Positions 44,153 through 52,953 of a stretch of 64,000 nucleotides of DNA are shown piece by piece. Source of the stretch: Lachnospiraceae bacterium (lineage in GTDB: Bacteria > Bacillota > Clostridia > Lachnospirales > Lachnospiraceae); NCBI GenBank assembly GCA_017461725.1, contig JAFTXG010000019.1:1-64000 (forward strand). Direction: 5' to 3'. The position numbers and the translations under genes were made by a program. The first letter of the stretch is position 1. Every line of letters begins with the position of its first letter. The notes below the pieces were generated by a model. The model did no database searches. It had not been told where the DNA came from and worked only from the letters and a program-made list of their open reading frames with translations.

Positions 44153-45052
44153 ATGAAGAGAGCAATAATCACTGGGGCAACCGGAGCAGTGGGGATAGCC
44201 CTGATCCACGAGTTGATTACGAATAATATTGAGGTGTTAGTTTTTTGCCGTGAGGGATCCAAAAGAAATGAAAAGATTCCGAAACATGAACTTGTATCAC
44301 TAAAAGTTTGTTCGTTGGATCAACTTTCGACGGTGAAAAATGATACTGGAAATAAATATGATTTCTTTTTTCATTTAGCATGGGCAGGAACGACGGGTAG
44401 TGAGCGAAACGACATGTACTTACAGAATCAAAACATACAATATGCTTTGGATGCGGTGGGGGCAGCGAATCGATTTGGATGTAAAGTCTTTATTGGTGCC
44501 GGTTCACAAGCAGAGTATGGACGCGTTGAAAGCAAACTAAAACCGGATACACCGACATTTCCCGAAAACGGATATGGTTATGCGAAACTGTGTGCGGGCT
44601 TGATGACAAGGACTTACGCACACCAGTTGGGTATGGAGCACATATGGGTCAGGCTTCTGAGCGTATATGGTCCCGGAGATGGAAATCAAAGTTTAGTGAT
44701 GTCTGTTGTTAATTCTCTTAAGAGTGGTGAGGTTCCTCGATGTACTAAAGGTGAGCAGATATGGGATTATCTATACAGCGGGGATGCAGCCAGAGCATTT
44801 AGGTTGGCGGCAGAGAAAGGTGTCGATGGTAAAACATATGTTTTGGGAAGCGGACATGGAAGGCTGTTAGCAGAATATATTCTCGATATTCGAGATGTGG
44901 TGAACCCGGAGATGGAAATTGCTTTTGGTGATGTTCCGTATGGTCCAAATCAGGTGATGTTTTTGTGCGCTGATATATCTGAATTGGAGAAGGATACTGG
45001 TTGGATGCCCTCTATCGATTTTAAACGAGGAATTGAAACAATTGTGGAATAA
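44153..45052 (+). CDS. NAD-dependent epimerase/dehydratase-family reductase (YerF-like or RfbJ/RfbS-like)
   Basis: A 299-residue short-chain dehydrogenase: Gly-rich ITGATGAVGIAL, catalytic YGYAK (Tyr and Lys), and ..VRLLSVYGPGD. In the yersiniose pathway the last step is a reductase (YerF) acting on the acetyl branch; in abequose or paratose synthesis an SDR reduces C4. The position after a YerE-like gene favours the first. ATG 44153 is used since an ATG at 44123 has its GAGGA directly against it and overlaps the previous gene. NAD(P) specificity unknown. Confidence 0.8.
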   Translation: MKRAIITGATGAVGIALIHELITNNIEVLVFCREGSKRNEKIPKHELVSLKVCSLDQLSTVKNDTGNKYDFFFHLAWAGTTGSERNDMYLQNQNIQYALDAVGAANRFGCKVFIGAGSQAEYGRVESKLKPDTPTFPENGYGYAKLCAGLMTRTYAHQLGMEHIWVRLLSVYGPGDGNQSLVMSVVNSLKSGEVPRCTKGEQIWDYLYSGDAARAFRLAAEKGVDGKTYVLGSGHGRLLAEYILDIRDVVNPEMEIAFGDVPYGPNQVMFLCADISELEKDTGWMPSIDFKRGIETIVE

Positions 45053-45098
45053 AACAATGTGGCTATATCCCAAGGGATAAGGCCACATTGTTTTTTTA
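45051..45098. terminator. bidirectional terminator between convergent CDP-sugar genes
   Basis: ACAATGTGGC (45054-45063) pairs with GCCACATTGT (45082-45091), continued inside by ATCCC/GGGAT; seven T follow on the plus strand and AAAA precedes it, giving a short U-run for the minus strand. Confidence 0.9.
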
Positions 45099-45169
45099 GT
45101 GGAAAGACCAAGACTTGTTCATAATGAAATTGAGGGAGATAACAATTAGCGATGCTTCAAAATAAAGAT

Positions 45170-46231
45170 TTAGCTACAGAACTCACGAATCTGTCTTTCC
45201 ATACAGGAAATAATGTCGCCATGATTTAAATAGCATACAGACCATTCAACGATTTTGGCCATAGCTGTTTCAATGTTCCATTTGGGACTCCATCCAAAGG
45301 TCTTTTTGAGCTTGGAACAATCCAATTTAAGAAAGTTGGCTTCGTGAGGTCCACCATCATATTGGTTGAGCCAACAGATAGGGATATTAGTCTGATGAGT
45401 CCATTCTGAACAAAACAGATCAACAAGCTTGCCTGTAGTCCAACAGTCTGTATCATCAGGCCCGACGTTATAATTGCCAGCACAATTTTTGTTTTCATAC
45501 TGAGCCTTCGCAACCATTAAATACGCAACAACAGGCTCAAGAACATGCTGATAAGGACGAGTGGAATAGGGATTGCGGACAATAATATCCTTGCCGGCCT
45601 CAGCAGCACGGACACAGTCAGGGATGATTCTATCCTTTGCAAAATCTCCCCCGCCAATTACATTTCCGGCTCGACAAGTGGTGACAGCAGTATTACTATT
45701 TTGGAAAAAGGAGTTTAAGTAACTGCTGGTTACCAGTTCGGAACAGGATTTTGAATTAGAGTACGGATCGTAACCATTTAATTCTTCATATTCACGGTAG
45801 CCCCATTCCCATTCCTTATTTAAATAAACTTTGTCAGTGGTAACATTGACAAAAGATTTGACACAGGGATTTAAGCGAATACATTCTAGGATATTAACGG
45901 TCCCCATAACATTGGTTTCATAGGTATATACAGGATCCTGATAGGATTCGCGAACAAGTGGTTGTGCGGCCATATGAATTACAATTTCGGGCTGTATTTC
46001 AGTAAAAACTTTTTTTAAATGGGTTAAATCTCGAATATCACCAATAATTGAATTCATGCCAGAGGCGATGTCACAAAGTTCAAACAAACTGGGTGAAGTA
46101 GGGGGTTCTAAGGAATAGCCGGTAACTTTTGCACCTGCCATGATCAAGAGTTTGCTCATCCACGATCCCTTAAAACCGGTGTGGCCGGTAATCAATATAT
46201 TTTTGTTCTGATAAAATGATAAGTCAAACAT
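45170..46231 (-). CDS. rfbG: CDP-glucose 4,6-dehydratase
   Basis: A 353-residue SDR (DdhB), reverse strand: NAD site ILITGHTGFKGSWMS, and catalytic YDPYSNSK (Tyr and Lys), with NVTTDKVY supplying the Thr-Asp. It turns CDP-glucose into CDP-4-keto-6-deoxyglucose, the substrate of rfbH. It is on the strand opposite to rfbF and rfbH and follows a GT2 gene by 4 bases, sharing its promoter. The pathway is therefore split over two facing operons, which meet at the terminator. Confidence 0.96.
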   Translation of the reverse strand: MFDLSFYQNKNILITGHTGFKGSWMSKLLIMAGAKVTGYSLEPPTSPSLFELCDIASGMNSIIGDIRDLTHLKKVFTEIQPEIVIHMAAQPLVRESYQDPVYTYETNVMGTVNILECIRLNPCVKSFVNVTTDKVYLNKEWEWGYREYEELNGYDPYSNSKSCSELVTSSYLNSFFQNSNTAVTTCRAGNVIGGGDFAKDRIIPDCVRAAEAGKDIIVRNPYSTRPYQHVLEPVVAYLMVAKAQYENKNCAGNYNVGPDDTDCWTTGKLVDLFCSEWTHQTNIPICWLNQYDGGPHEANFLKLDCSKLKKTFGWSPKWNIETAMAKIVEWSVCYLNHGDIISCMERQIREFCS

Positions 46232-46235
46232 AATA

Positions 46236-47186
46236 TTAATTCTCCTGACTTACATCAAAATTTATGCGCTCTTCTTCAACTACTAAAGGTCTGTGCATGA
46301 TTCGTTTGTTCATACTAAGAATGTATTCACCGAGCAGTCCGATAAAGAATAATTGGACTGAACCCAGTATACACACAGCTAAAAGAATCGGGATAGTGCC
46401 TGCCACAAAACGATCCCAAAACATTAACTTCATAACCAGATAAAATGCCGCGATTACAATACTGATTGCGGCAAAGGAGAAGCCAATAATGGTGGAAATG
46501 CGCAGTCCTATTTTTGTGTAAGAAGTAAAACTGAGCATTGCAGCGTCATACAGGGTTCCCCAATTGTTATGAGTTTTGCCGGCTGCCCGTTTTTGCTGCT
46601 GATAAGGAATATCCTTCCGTTTAAACCCTAGTTCAGCAACAATACCGCGAAGAAACGGGGTAGAGTCATCTAACTGGCGAAGAACATCGATAAAACTTTT
46701 ATCATACAGGCCGAAACCAGTAAAATGCTCAATCTGTTCCACATCGGACATCTTTTTAATCATTTTGTAATAGCAACTGCGAAGGAAACGCATGACGCGG
46801 TTCTCTTTGCTGGAGGTTTTGATTGCACAGACAATTTTATACCCATTTTCCCATTCTTTTACCAGCTCGGGAATCATGGCAATGGGATCTTGAAAATCAG
46901 CGCACATCAAGATGGTACAGTCCCCTGTTGTTTGACAAAGACCGTAGTAGGGAGAATTAAATTGACCAAAATTCTTTGCGTTAAAGATGGCTTTGATTTT
47001 TGGGTTTGTTTTGCAAAGTTCACGCAAAAGTGGACGAGTGTTATCGGAAGAACAGTTGTCGATAAAAACAAGCTCATAATCATAGGAGGGGGCAGATGCG
47101 TTTAATTCGGCAATGATGGCTTTGCTAAGAGGCACTACGTTTTCTTCCTCATTATAGCAGGGAATCAAAATACTTATTTTCTTCAT
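46236..47186 (-). CDS. GtrB/DPM1-like membrane glycosyltransferase
   Basis: A 316-residue GT2, reverse strand: KISILIPCYNEEENVV, FIDNCSSDNT and ADFQDPIAMIP (DxD-like), then two C-terminal membrane helices (about 230-252 and 265-290). This is the polyprenyl-phosphate-sugar synthase layout (GtrB/ArnC/YkcC). Start at 47186 is supported by AAAGGA and by a strong promoter whose -35 covers the alternative start 47249. It may load the CDP-derived or another sugar on a polyprenyl carrier. Confidence 0.88.
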   Translation of the reverse strand: MKKISILIPCYNEEENVVPLSKAIIAELNASAPSYDYELVFIDNCSSDNTRPLLRELCKTNPKIKAIFNAKNFGQFNSPYYGLCQTTGDCTILMCADFQDPIAMIPELVKEWENGYKIVCAIKTSSKENRVMRFLRSCYYKMIKKMSDVEQIEHFTGFGLYDKSFIDVLRQLDDSTPFLRGIVAELGFKRKDIPYQQQKRAAGKTHNNWGTLYDAAMLSFTSYTKIGLRISTIIGFSFAAISIVIAAFYLVMKLMFWDRFVAGTIPILLAVCILGSVQLFFIGLLGEYILSMNKRIMHRPLVVEEERINFDVSQEN

Positions 47187-47220
47187 AGTAAAATCCTTTT
47201 TTGTAAATTGTATTTTTCTA

Positions 47221-47249
47221 AGTATAGCAAAGTCTGGTTTGATTTTCAA
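47221..47249 (-). promoter_or_regulatory. promoter of the GT2-rfbG operon
   Basis: On the minus strand: TTGAAA, 17 bases, TATACT (plus coordinates 47244-47249 and 47221-47226). It ends 35 bases before the start codon at 47186. Confidence 0.85.
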
Positions 47250-47366
47250 TAGTTAATTGATGGGCTTAAAAGGTGATTTAATTGAATTGATTTAATTCAA
47301 TAGTGGAATTCTTTTTTCTGAAAAGCACTATAAAATATAATTGATTCGATGGATGTGTGAAAATTC

Positions 47367-47395
47367 TTGACTTCCCAAAGGCCTTTTGATATGAT
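47367..47395 (+). promoter_or_regulatory. promoter of the licD-IspD-like operon
   Basis: TTGACT (47367-47372), 17 bases, TATGAT (47390-47395); 89 bases before licD. Five of six bases match in each hexamer. Confidence 0.82.
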
Positions 47396-47484
47396 GTGTA
47401 TGGTTGAAAGTGATTACTAAAATGTTATGCTATTGAAGCGAATTTAGCAAGAAAAATATAGAGCAAGAACGAAAGGAATATGAA

Positions 47485-48294
47485 ATGAAAATTGAAGAAT
47501 TACACAGCATTTTATTCGATATGATGTGTTGCATTGATGATATATGCAAAAAGGAGAATATTTCATATACTCTTAGTGGTGGGACAATGCTTGGTGCTGT
47601 CAGACATCAAGGGTTTATTCCCTGGGATGATGATGTGGATTTATGTGTGTGGTGCGAAGAGTTCCCGAGGTTGAAAGAAGCATTAAATAAATATCTGCCT
47701 AAACACTTAAGGTTGGTAGAACCTGATATAATGTCACCATATTTTTACGATTTTGTATATCGTGTACAAGACACGCGATATATGTTACATGATCCGAAAG
47801 AAGAGGATATATTGTATGGAAATTATCAAAATTATGTATCGGTTGATATTTTTTTGATTAAAGATGTGGCGAATAATAAGATACAGTTTAAATTAGAAGT
47901 ATTGAAGCGCAAAATATTGTATGGACTTGCGATGGGCCATAGAGCCAGGTTGGAGCTGGAAAAATATCCGTTAATGCAGAAAGTGCAGGTAGCTTTTTTG
48001 TCATTTATAGGAAAAGCAATTCCGTTGGATATAATTTTTAGATGGCATAATAAAGCAATCGTTGGAACACAACATAAACATAAAAAGTACTGTTTGAAAA
48101 TTAACGATTTGTTAAAATATATGCATTTGCCGTATGAAAGTAGTCTGTTTGAAGGAAACGTGGAAAAACTGTTTTGTGGACGAATGCTGCCGGTACAAAA
48201 AGGATATCACGAGGCAATGACGCTTCAATATGGTGATTATATGACCCCTGTGCGTGATGATACGGAATTTATTAAGCATATGGAATGTGACTAA
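47485..48294 (+). CDS. licD: LicD-family phosphotransferase (second copy)
   Basis: A 269-residue LicD protein: YTLSGGTMLGAVRHQGFIPWDDDVDL holds the metal-binding DDDVD cluster, and VSVDIFLIKDV follows. It is homologous to, but clearly diverged from, the copy at 20.3 kb. The next gene is IspD/TarI-like, so the donor could be CDP-ribitol or another CDP-polyol. This mirrors the animal pair of ISPD with LicD-type FKTN/FKRP enzymes. GAAAGGAA precedes the ATG. Confidence 0.9.
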   Translation: MKIEELHSILFDMMCCIDDICKKENISYTLSGGTMLGAVRHQGFIPWDDDVDLCVWCEEFPRLKEALNKYLPKHLRLVEPDIMSPYFYDFVYRVQDTRYMLHDPKEEDILYGNYQNYVSVDIFLIKDVANNKIQFKLEVLKRKILYGLAMGHRARLELEKYPLMQKVQVAFLSFIGKAIPLDIIFRWHNKAIVGTQHKHKKYCLKINDLLKYMHLPYESSLFEGNVEKLFCGRMLPVQKGYHEAMTLQYGDYMTPVRDDTEFIKHMECD

Positions 48295-48333
48295 TGCAGC
48301 AATTATAGAGAATGAAGTGAGGAAAATTGTAAT

Positions 48334-48939
48334 ATGAAGCTTTCTGCAATTTTGTTAGCGGCGGGAAAAGGGACACGATATAATGAAATAAAGCAAAATG
48401 TGCTTTTTCATGATAAACCTTTGTGGCGATATGCTTACGAAACAACAGCAAATGTAGTGGGTGATGAAAATATTATAATTGTGGGAAAGGATGTTCCGGG
48501 AGGTGAAACAAGGGCCGGATCCGTGTTGAATGGATTGGTTGCATTGCCCGAGGATACAGATAGAGTGATTATTGTAGAAGCGGCAAGGCCGATGGTTACT
48601 CAACATCAAATTAAACAATTGGTGGATGATAGGCACCCGGCGGTTTCTTTTGTTAGGCCGCTAGTTAATTCTATTGTTTATAGAAATGGGCAATCTATTG
48701 ATCGAGAGGAACTCTATGATGTTTTAACACCACAGGCCTTTGACTACAAATTGCTTATTAAAGCATATCTCAGTGGAAAATTTAATAATGCTACAGAAGA
48801 AACGAGAGTTATGCATGAATTTTATGGGATTAAACCATATTTTATTGAGACCGGTACAAACTTATTTAAAGTTACTTATCCGGGAGATTTGGAGATAATA
48901 GAGTCGATATATCGACAGTTAAAGAAAGAGGATTTATAA
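48334..48939 (+). CDS. IspD/TarI-like cytidylyltransferase
   Basis: A 201-residue nucleotidyltransferase: start ILLAAGKGTRYNEIKQ, then GGETRAGSVLNGL and VIIVEAARPMVT, the IspD/TarI signatures, and TPQAF. It is slightly short (IspD about 230). The partner gene is licD, so a CDP-polyol for surface phosphorylation is more likely than the isoprenoid methylerythritol step. TarJ-like reductase is not seen. GAGGAAAATTGTAAT is upstream of the ATG. Confidence 0.8.
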   Translation: MKLSAILLAAGKGTRYNEIKQNVLFHDKPLWRYAYETTANVVGDENIIIVGKDVPGGETRAGSVLNGLVALPEDTDRVIIVEAARPMVTQHQIKQLVDDRHPAVSFVRPLVNSIVYRNGQSIDREELYDVLTPQAFDYKLLIKAYLSGKFNNATEETRVMHEFYGIKPYFIETGTNLFKVTYPGDLEIIESIYRQLKKEDL

Positions 48940-48943
48940 TATT

Positions 48944-50233
48944 GTGAAAAGAAAACATACAAAAAGAATCGGTATGATGCCTCAAAGTACTTCTTCGTGG
49001 TTTATCTTTATTTCCATACTAGGTGTGGTTTTGACGTTGATATCTTTATTTGTTTCTCATGGAAGTAATTTTTCAAGGATCTTTTTTAAAGATACAATTG
49101 ATGTTGGTATGGATTTTTTTCATAGTATAGAATACACGAAGGCGCGGTCGCCATATGTGTTATATGGGACACTGTATCCACCATTGGCTAATCTCCTGTT
49201 CTATTGTCTTTTGCGATTTGTGCCTGAATGGCAGCTCGAGGACTGGGCACATACGTTCTCGGATAGTGTTGCATTGAGAACGACAGAAAACGATTTGCGC
49301 GTCTGGCAATCGACGATGTTTCTGTTTATCGTTTTCTTAATTGTATCGGCAGTGCTGTTGATTCTTATGGTTCAGAAACATTTTACGGGGATGAAAGAAG
49401 GACGTAAGAATTTGATTGGAATTTGTGCACTGTTAAGTTATGGGGTGCTGTATGGATATGAAAGAGGAAACATCTTAATTTTATCTATGATATGTACGAT
49501 GTTTTTTGTGTACTATAAGGATTCGAAGAACCCCTTGATGAGCGAACTTGCACTGATTATGTTGGCTATTGGCGCCGGGTTAAAGATTTATCCGGCTGTT
49601 TTTGGTGCAATGTTAATATATGATAAGCAATATGCTAAGGCGACAAGGGCGATTATATATGGCGTGCTTTTTTTTGTGTTGCCAATGTTTATTTTTCATG
49701 ATCCGTGGTTGGGATTTGAGATTTTTTTTGAGAAAATTTTTAAACGTTCCACAGTATCCTCGTTTTCTGTTGATGGATACGGATTTGATAATGTTGTTAA
49801 TACTTTGGTTGTGTTGATCAGCGGACTGATTGGTCGTGAAGTGAATGAGGCGCTTTGGCTTCGTATTGTTCCTCAATGGAATATTATTGTTTTGGTAGGA
49901 TTGTTGATAACGGGTTTCTTTATGAAAAAAAGATGGCAGAAGACGTTATGTTGTGCCTTGGCTATGATGCTATATAGTGATCAAGGTATATATGCGACGA
50001 TGTTTTTCCTTATACCGTTAATGAACTTGTTACAGGAAGAAACAGTAATAACGAAAAAAAATTTTGTACCGTTTTCAGCGTTAACTTTATCTGTGGTTTT
50101 GCTTCCGATTATGGATGCCGAGGGGGCTATTATTTCATATGAGTACGGACGATACCAGTTTTGTATGCTGCTTTTTTTGGGATATATTCTAGTACACACA
50201 GCAAAACAAATGATATCACGATATCGGAAATAA
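48944..50233 (+). CDS. GT87/DUF2029-type membrane glycosyltransferase (copy 1)
   Basis: A 429-residue protein with about ten helices, starting with GTG at 48944 four bases after the previous stop. The first extracellular loop holds GMDFFHSIEYTKARSPY..YPPLANLL, whose acidic residues may carry the catalytic base, and a second conserved block is YERGNILILSMICTMFF, both typical of polyprenyl-phosphate-dependent mannosyltransferases (GT87). It is a paralogue of the reverse-strand gene at 51.6 kb. Sugar unknown. Its stop overlaps the flippase start. Confidence 0.8.
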   Translation: MKRKHTKRIGMMPQSTSSWFIFISILGVVLTLISLFVSHGSNFSRIFFKDTIDVGMDFFHSIEYTKARSPYVLYGTLYPPLANLLFYCLLRFVPEWQLEDWAHTFSDSVALRTTENDLRVWQSTMFLFIVFLIVSAVLLILMVQKHFTGMKEGRKNLIGICALLSYGVLYGYERGNILILSMICTMFFVYYKDSKNPLMSELALIMLAIGAGLKIYPAVFGAMLIYDKQYAKATRAIIYGVLFFVLPMFIFHDPWLGFEIFFEKIFKRSTVSSFSVDGYGFDNVVNTLVVLISGLIGREVNEALWLRIVPQWNIIVLVGLLITGFFMKKRWQKTLCCALAMMLYSDQGIYATMFFLIPLMNLLQEETVITKKNFVPFSALTLSVVLLPIMDAEGAIISYEYGRYQFCMLLFLGYILVHTAKQMISRYRK

Positions 50234-51534
50234 TGAGGGGAAATTTCAAAGAGGTGAATGGGATAAAAAGAAAAATCAGTGGATTTTTAGTTTGCTCTGG
50301 TAAGATTGATCAAGATAGTTTTGTTTGGAATATGATGGGAAGCATGCTTATGGCATTTCAATCTACCATTATGCTTATGGTTCTGACGCGTGTTGTGGGA
50401 TTAACTGATGCTGGGATATTTACTATTGCATATGCTAATGCCAATTTGTTTTTGAATATTGGAAAATATAGCATGAGAAATTATCAAGTGTCTGATGTAA
50501 AGAATAAATTTTCTTTTTGGGAGTATCGAGATGCAAAAAAGATTTCGACCTGGGCGATGGTAATTGTTTCTGTAGGGTATGTACTTGTTGCTGGCACTGC
50601 TAATGAGTATTCCATGAAAAAATCTATGGTTATTCTTTGGATGTGCCTGTTCAAGGTGGTTGATGCGATAGAGGATGTGTATCATGGATTGTATCAGCAA
50701 AGAGGAAGGTTGGACATAGCAGGAAAAGCGTTGACTATACGAATGACAATAACCATTTTTGCCTTTGCTGTATTGCTAATAGTTCTAAAGGATTTATTGA
50801 ATGCGTTGATTTGGTCAACGGTACTTACTACAGCGATATTTTTTTTGCTTAATAACTGGATTTTTGACGAATTTTGCGGGTGGAAAAAAAAGAAGGGAAA
50901 TAAGAGAAAAACGATTTGCCTTTTGAAGGAATGTTTGCCGTTATGTGTGGGGAGTTTTCTTGCATTTTATATTAACAACGCACCTAAATATGCGATAGAT
51001 AGTTATTTGAGTGATGAGATTCAGGCGTGCTATGGATTTGTGGCGATGCCGGTGTTTGTTATTGGAGTATTGAATAGTTTTATATTCAGTCCTTTGATTT
51101 ATAAAATTTCAATTTGTTGGGAAAAGAATGATAAGCGTGGATTTATTAACATCCTTTTGCGACAACTGGTTGTAGTTGTAATAATTACGCTGATATGTTT
51201 GGCGGGAGCATATGCGATAGGGATTCCTGTATTGTCTGCCATGTATAATACGGATTTGTCCTCTTATAAAGCGGAATTGCTAGTATTGTTGATTGCAGGC
51301 GGCTTTTTAGCGTTGTCTGGATTGTTGGGAACAGCCATAACGATTATAAGATGCCAAAATTATTTGCTGATAGGATATGCTTTGGTTGCAGTGATAGCGT
51401 ACATTTTATCGCCTGTTTTTGTCGAGAAATATTCTATGCTTGGGGCATCGATATTGTATGCTGTGCTGACAAGTATGCTGTGTATTATTTTGGGGTTATT
51501 TTTGATTAGTAGAGTTCGGAAAAACGGCAAATAA
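50233..51534 (+). CDS. wzx: Wzx-type oligosaccharide flippase (second copy)
   Basis: A 433-residue protein with 12 or so hydrophobic helices of the MOP superfamily. It shares the blocks RNYQVSDVKNKF and DAIEDVYHGLYQQRGRLD with the flippase at 22.3 kb, so the two are paralogues. The start taken is ATG 50233 (TAATG overlap with the preceding stop); a GTG at 50254 with AGGGG upstream is also possible. It should export the lipid-linked unit made by the second cluster. Confidence 0.87.
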   Translation: MRGNFKEVNGIKRKISGFLVCSGKIDQDSFVWNMMGSMLMAFQSTIMLMVLTRVVGLTDAGIFTIAYANANLFLNIGKYSMRNYQVSDVKNKFSFWEYRDAKKISTWAMVIVSVGYVLVAGTANEYSMKKSMVILWMCLFKVVDAIEDVYHGLYQQRGRLDIAGKALTIRMTITIFAFAVLLIVLKDLLNALIWSTVLTTAIFFLLNNWIFDEFCGWKKKKGNKRKTICLLKECLPLCVGSFLAFYINNAPKYAIDSYLSDEIQACYGFVAMPVFVIGVLNSFIFSPLIYKISICWEKNDKRGFINILLRQLVVVVIITLICLAGAYAIGIPVLSAMYNTDLSSYKAELLVLLIAGGFLALSGLLGTAITIIRCQNYLLIGYALVAVIAYILSPVFVEKYSMLGASILYAVLTSMLCIILGLFLISRVRKNGK

Positions 51535-51545
51535 AGCATGTGAAA

Positions 51546-51613
51546 AGACGAAGGAGCGTTGTTCTTGATCCGAAATTCTGATTTCAGATCATTGTACAGC
51601 ACTCCTTTTGTCT
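51546..51613. terminator. terminator between convergent flippase and GT87 genes
   Basis: A long imperfect stem: AGAC..AGGAGCGTTGT.. and GATC pair with GATC..ACAGCACTCCTTTTGTCT. It ends in TTTTGTCT on the plus side and AAAAGACG on the other, so it can serve both strands. Confidence 0.75.
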
Positions 51614-51620
51614 ACAGTCA

Positions 51621-52916
51621 TCAGGCTTTTTGGTTTGAAGCTTTGTTTGGGGATACAAATGCATGTATAATAAGATAAACAAGTAAAACACTTATACATA
51701 GTTGAAAACGTCCGTATTTTACGGAGAGCTGCATTAATGCATCCTCACCTTCAGTAATGGGCAACACTAGTTGCGAAAACAAGAGTGCCACGTAGGGGAT
51801 GATGTTTTTTCGCGAAAAAGTATGTTCTTCGGCAATCATAAATAAAAATGGGATAGTAAGGAAACTTAAAATATATACTCCTTGAGACTGATAAAGTAAA
51901 ATCGTTAAGCTGCATGATAAAATTTTTTGCCATCTTTTGGGGACAAAAAAACCACATATGGCAGGAATTATCGCAAGAATATTTAATTTGGTTCCCCAGA
52001 CTAATAACTGTTCTAAAACATAAAATGGAACATCCCAGTTAATGAGCTTTATAAAAATAAAGGCCACAGAGTTGATGATTTTATCAATAGAGAAACCTCG
52101 AGTGGTTAAATATAGCTCGCTTGTGTGATTGGTCAATACATCTAAAAAAATGGGCAAACCATTTATCCCTTCACGGAAAACAAAGAAAGGGAGAATAAAA
52201 CAGGCAATACCGTATATTATTGTACGGATGGCCTTTTTATATTGTTTGTCATACAGGAGAAGCAATCCGAAGACAGCGGGATAAAGTTTCAGCCCCGCAG
52301 AAATTGCCAGTGTAATTAAAGCAAATTCTGCCATCCATTTATTAGTAGAATCTTTATAACAAATAAAAAATAAACAACAGATAACGCACAGAATGATAAT
52401 ATTACCTCTTTCTAATGAGTATAAAACACCATACGAAAGAAGAACGCACAGGCTAAGCCAATGGGAGTATGTCTCGTTTAGCGTGGCTTTTTTGACAATA
52501 TAGATTAACAGTGCAGTAGTTAACATGATAAAAAGAATAAAAAGCATCATAGTAGGCTGCCATATTCTTAAGTCAGTGAAAGACCCCCGGGCAACAATTC
52601 CTTCAGAAAAAGTATCGGCCCATTGCCTTGCTTGTTCGAGAGGGACAAGACGAAATAACACATAGAACAGCAAATTTGCAAGTGGGGGATAAAGGGTATT
52701 GTATAGCTCATAAGGGGAACGACCTCTGGTATATTCGATGCTGTGAAAGAAATCCATTCCTGTATCCAGGGAATCGTGAAAAAATATTTTACTCCATAAG
52801 TCTCCGTGAGATAAAAATAATGTAATAAATGTAATAGTTAAACTGATAATAGTACACATAATAAAACAATTGCTCATATTCAATTGTGTTCTGATTTTGT
52901 TTGCTAACCGCTTCAA
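51621..52916 (-). CDS. GT87/DUF2029-type membrane glycosyltransferase (copy 2)
   Basis: A 431-residue paralogue of the gene at 48.9 kb, reverse strand. Shared blocks: GMDFFHSIEYTRGRSPY..YPPLANLLFYVLFR and LERGNIIILCVICCLFF. Start is TTG at 52916: AGGAGG lies 7 bases upstream, while the ATG at 52937 has no site and sits before that AGGAGG, and the ATG at 52982 lies within the promoter. It is alone on its strand with its own consensus promoter. Role: second GT-C transferase of the cluster, or a diverged duplicate. Confidence 0.82.
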   Translation of the reverse strand: MKRLANKIRTQLNMSNCFIMCTIISLTITFITLFLSHGDLWSKIFFHDSLDTGMDFFHSIEYTRGRSPYELYNTLYPPLANLLFYVLFRLVPLEQARQWADTFSEGIVARGSFTDLRIWQPTMMLFILFIMLTTALLIYIVKKATLNETYSHWLSLCVLLSYGVLYSLERGNIIILCVICCLFFICYKDSTNKWMAEFALITLAISAGLKLYPAVFGLLLLYDKQYKKAIRTIIYGIACFILPFFVFREGINGLPIFLDVLTNHTSELYLTTRGFSIDKIINSVAFIFIKLINWDVPFYVLEQLLVWGTKLNILAIIPAICGFFVPKRWQKILSCSLTILLYQSQGVYILSFLTIPFLFMIAEEHTFSRKNIIPYVALLFSQLVLPITEGEDALMQLSVKYGRFQLCISVLLVYLIIHAFVSPNKASNQKA

Positions 52917-52953
52917 TAATCTTCCTCCTATGACCATGACTAAATATGGGTTA

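Noticed and set aside
47187-47249. ATG at 47249 as the start of the GtrB-like gene
   Set aside because: It overlaps the -35 hexamer of a good promoter, and the conserved GT2 start begins at 47186.
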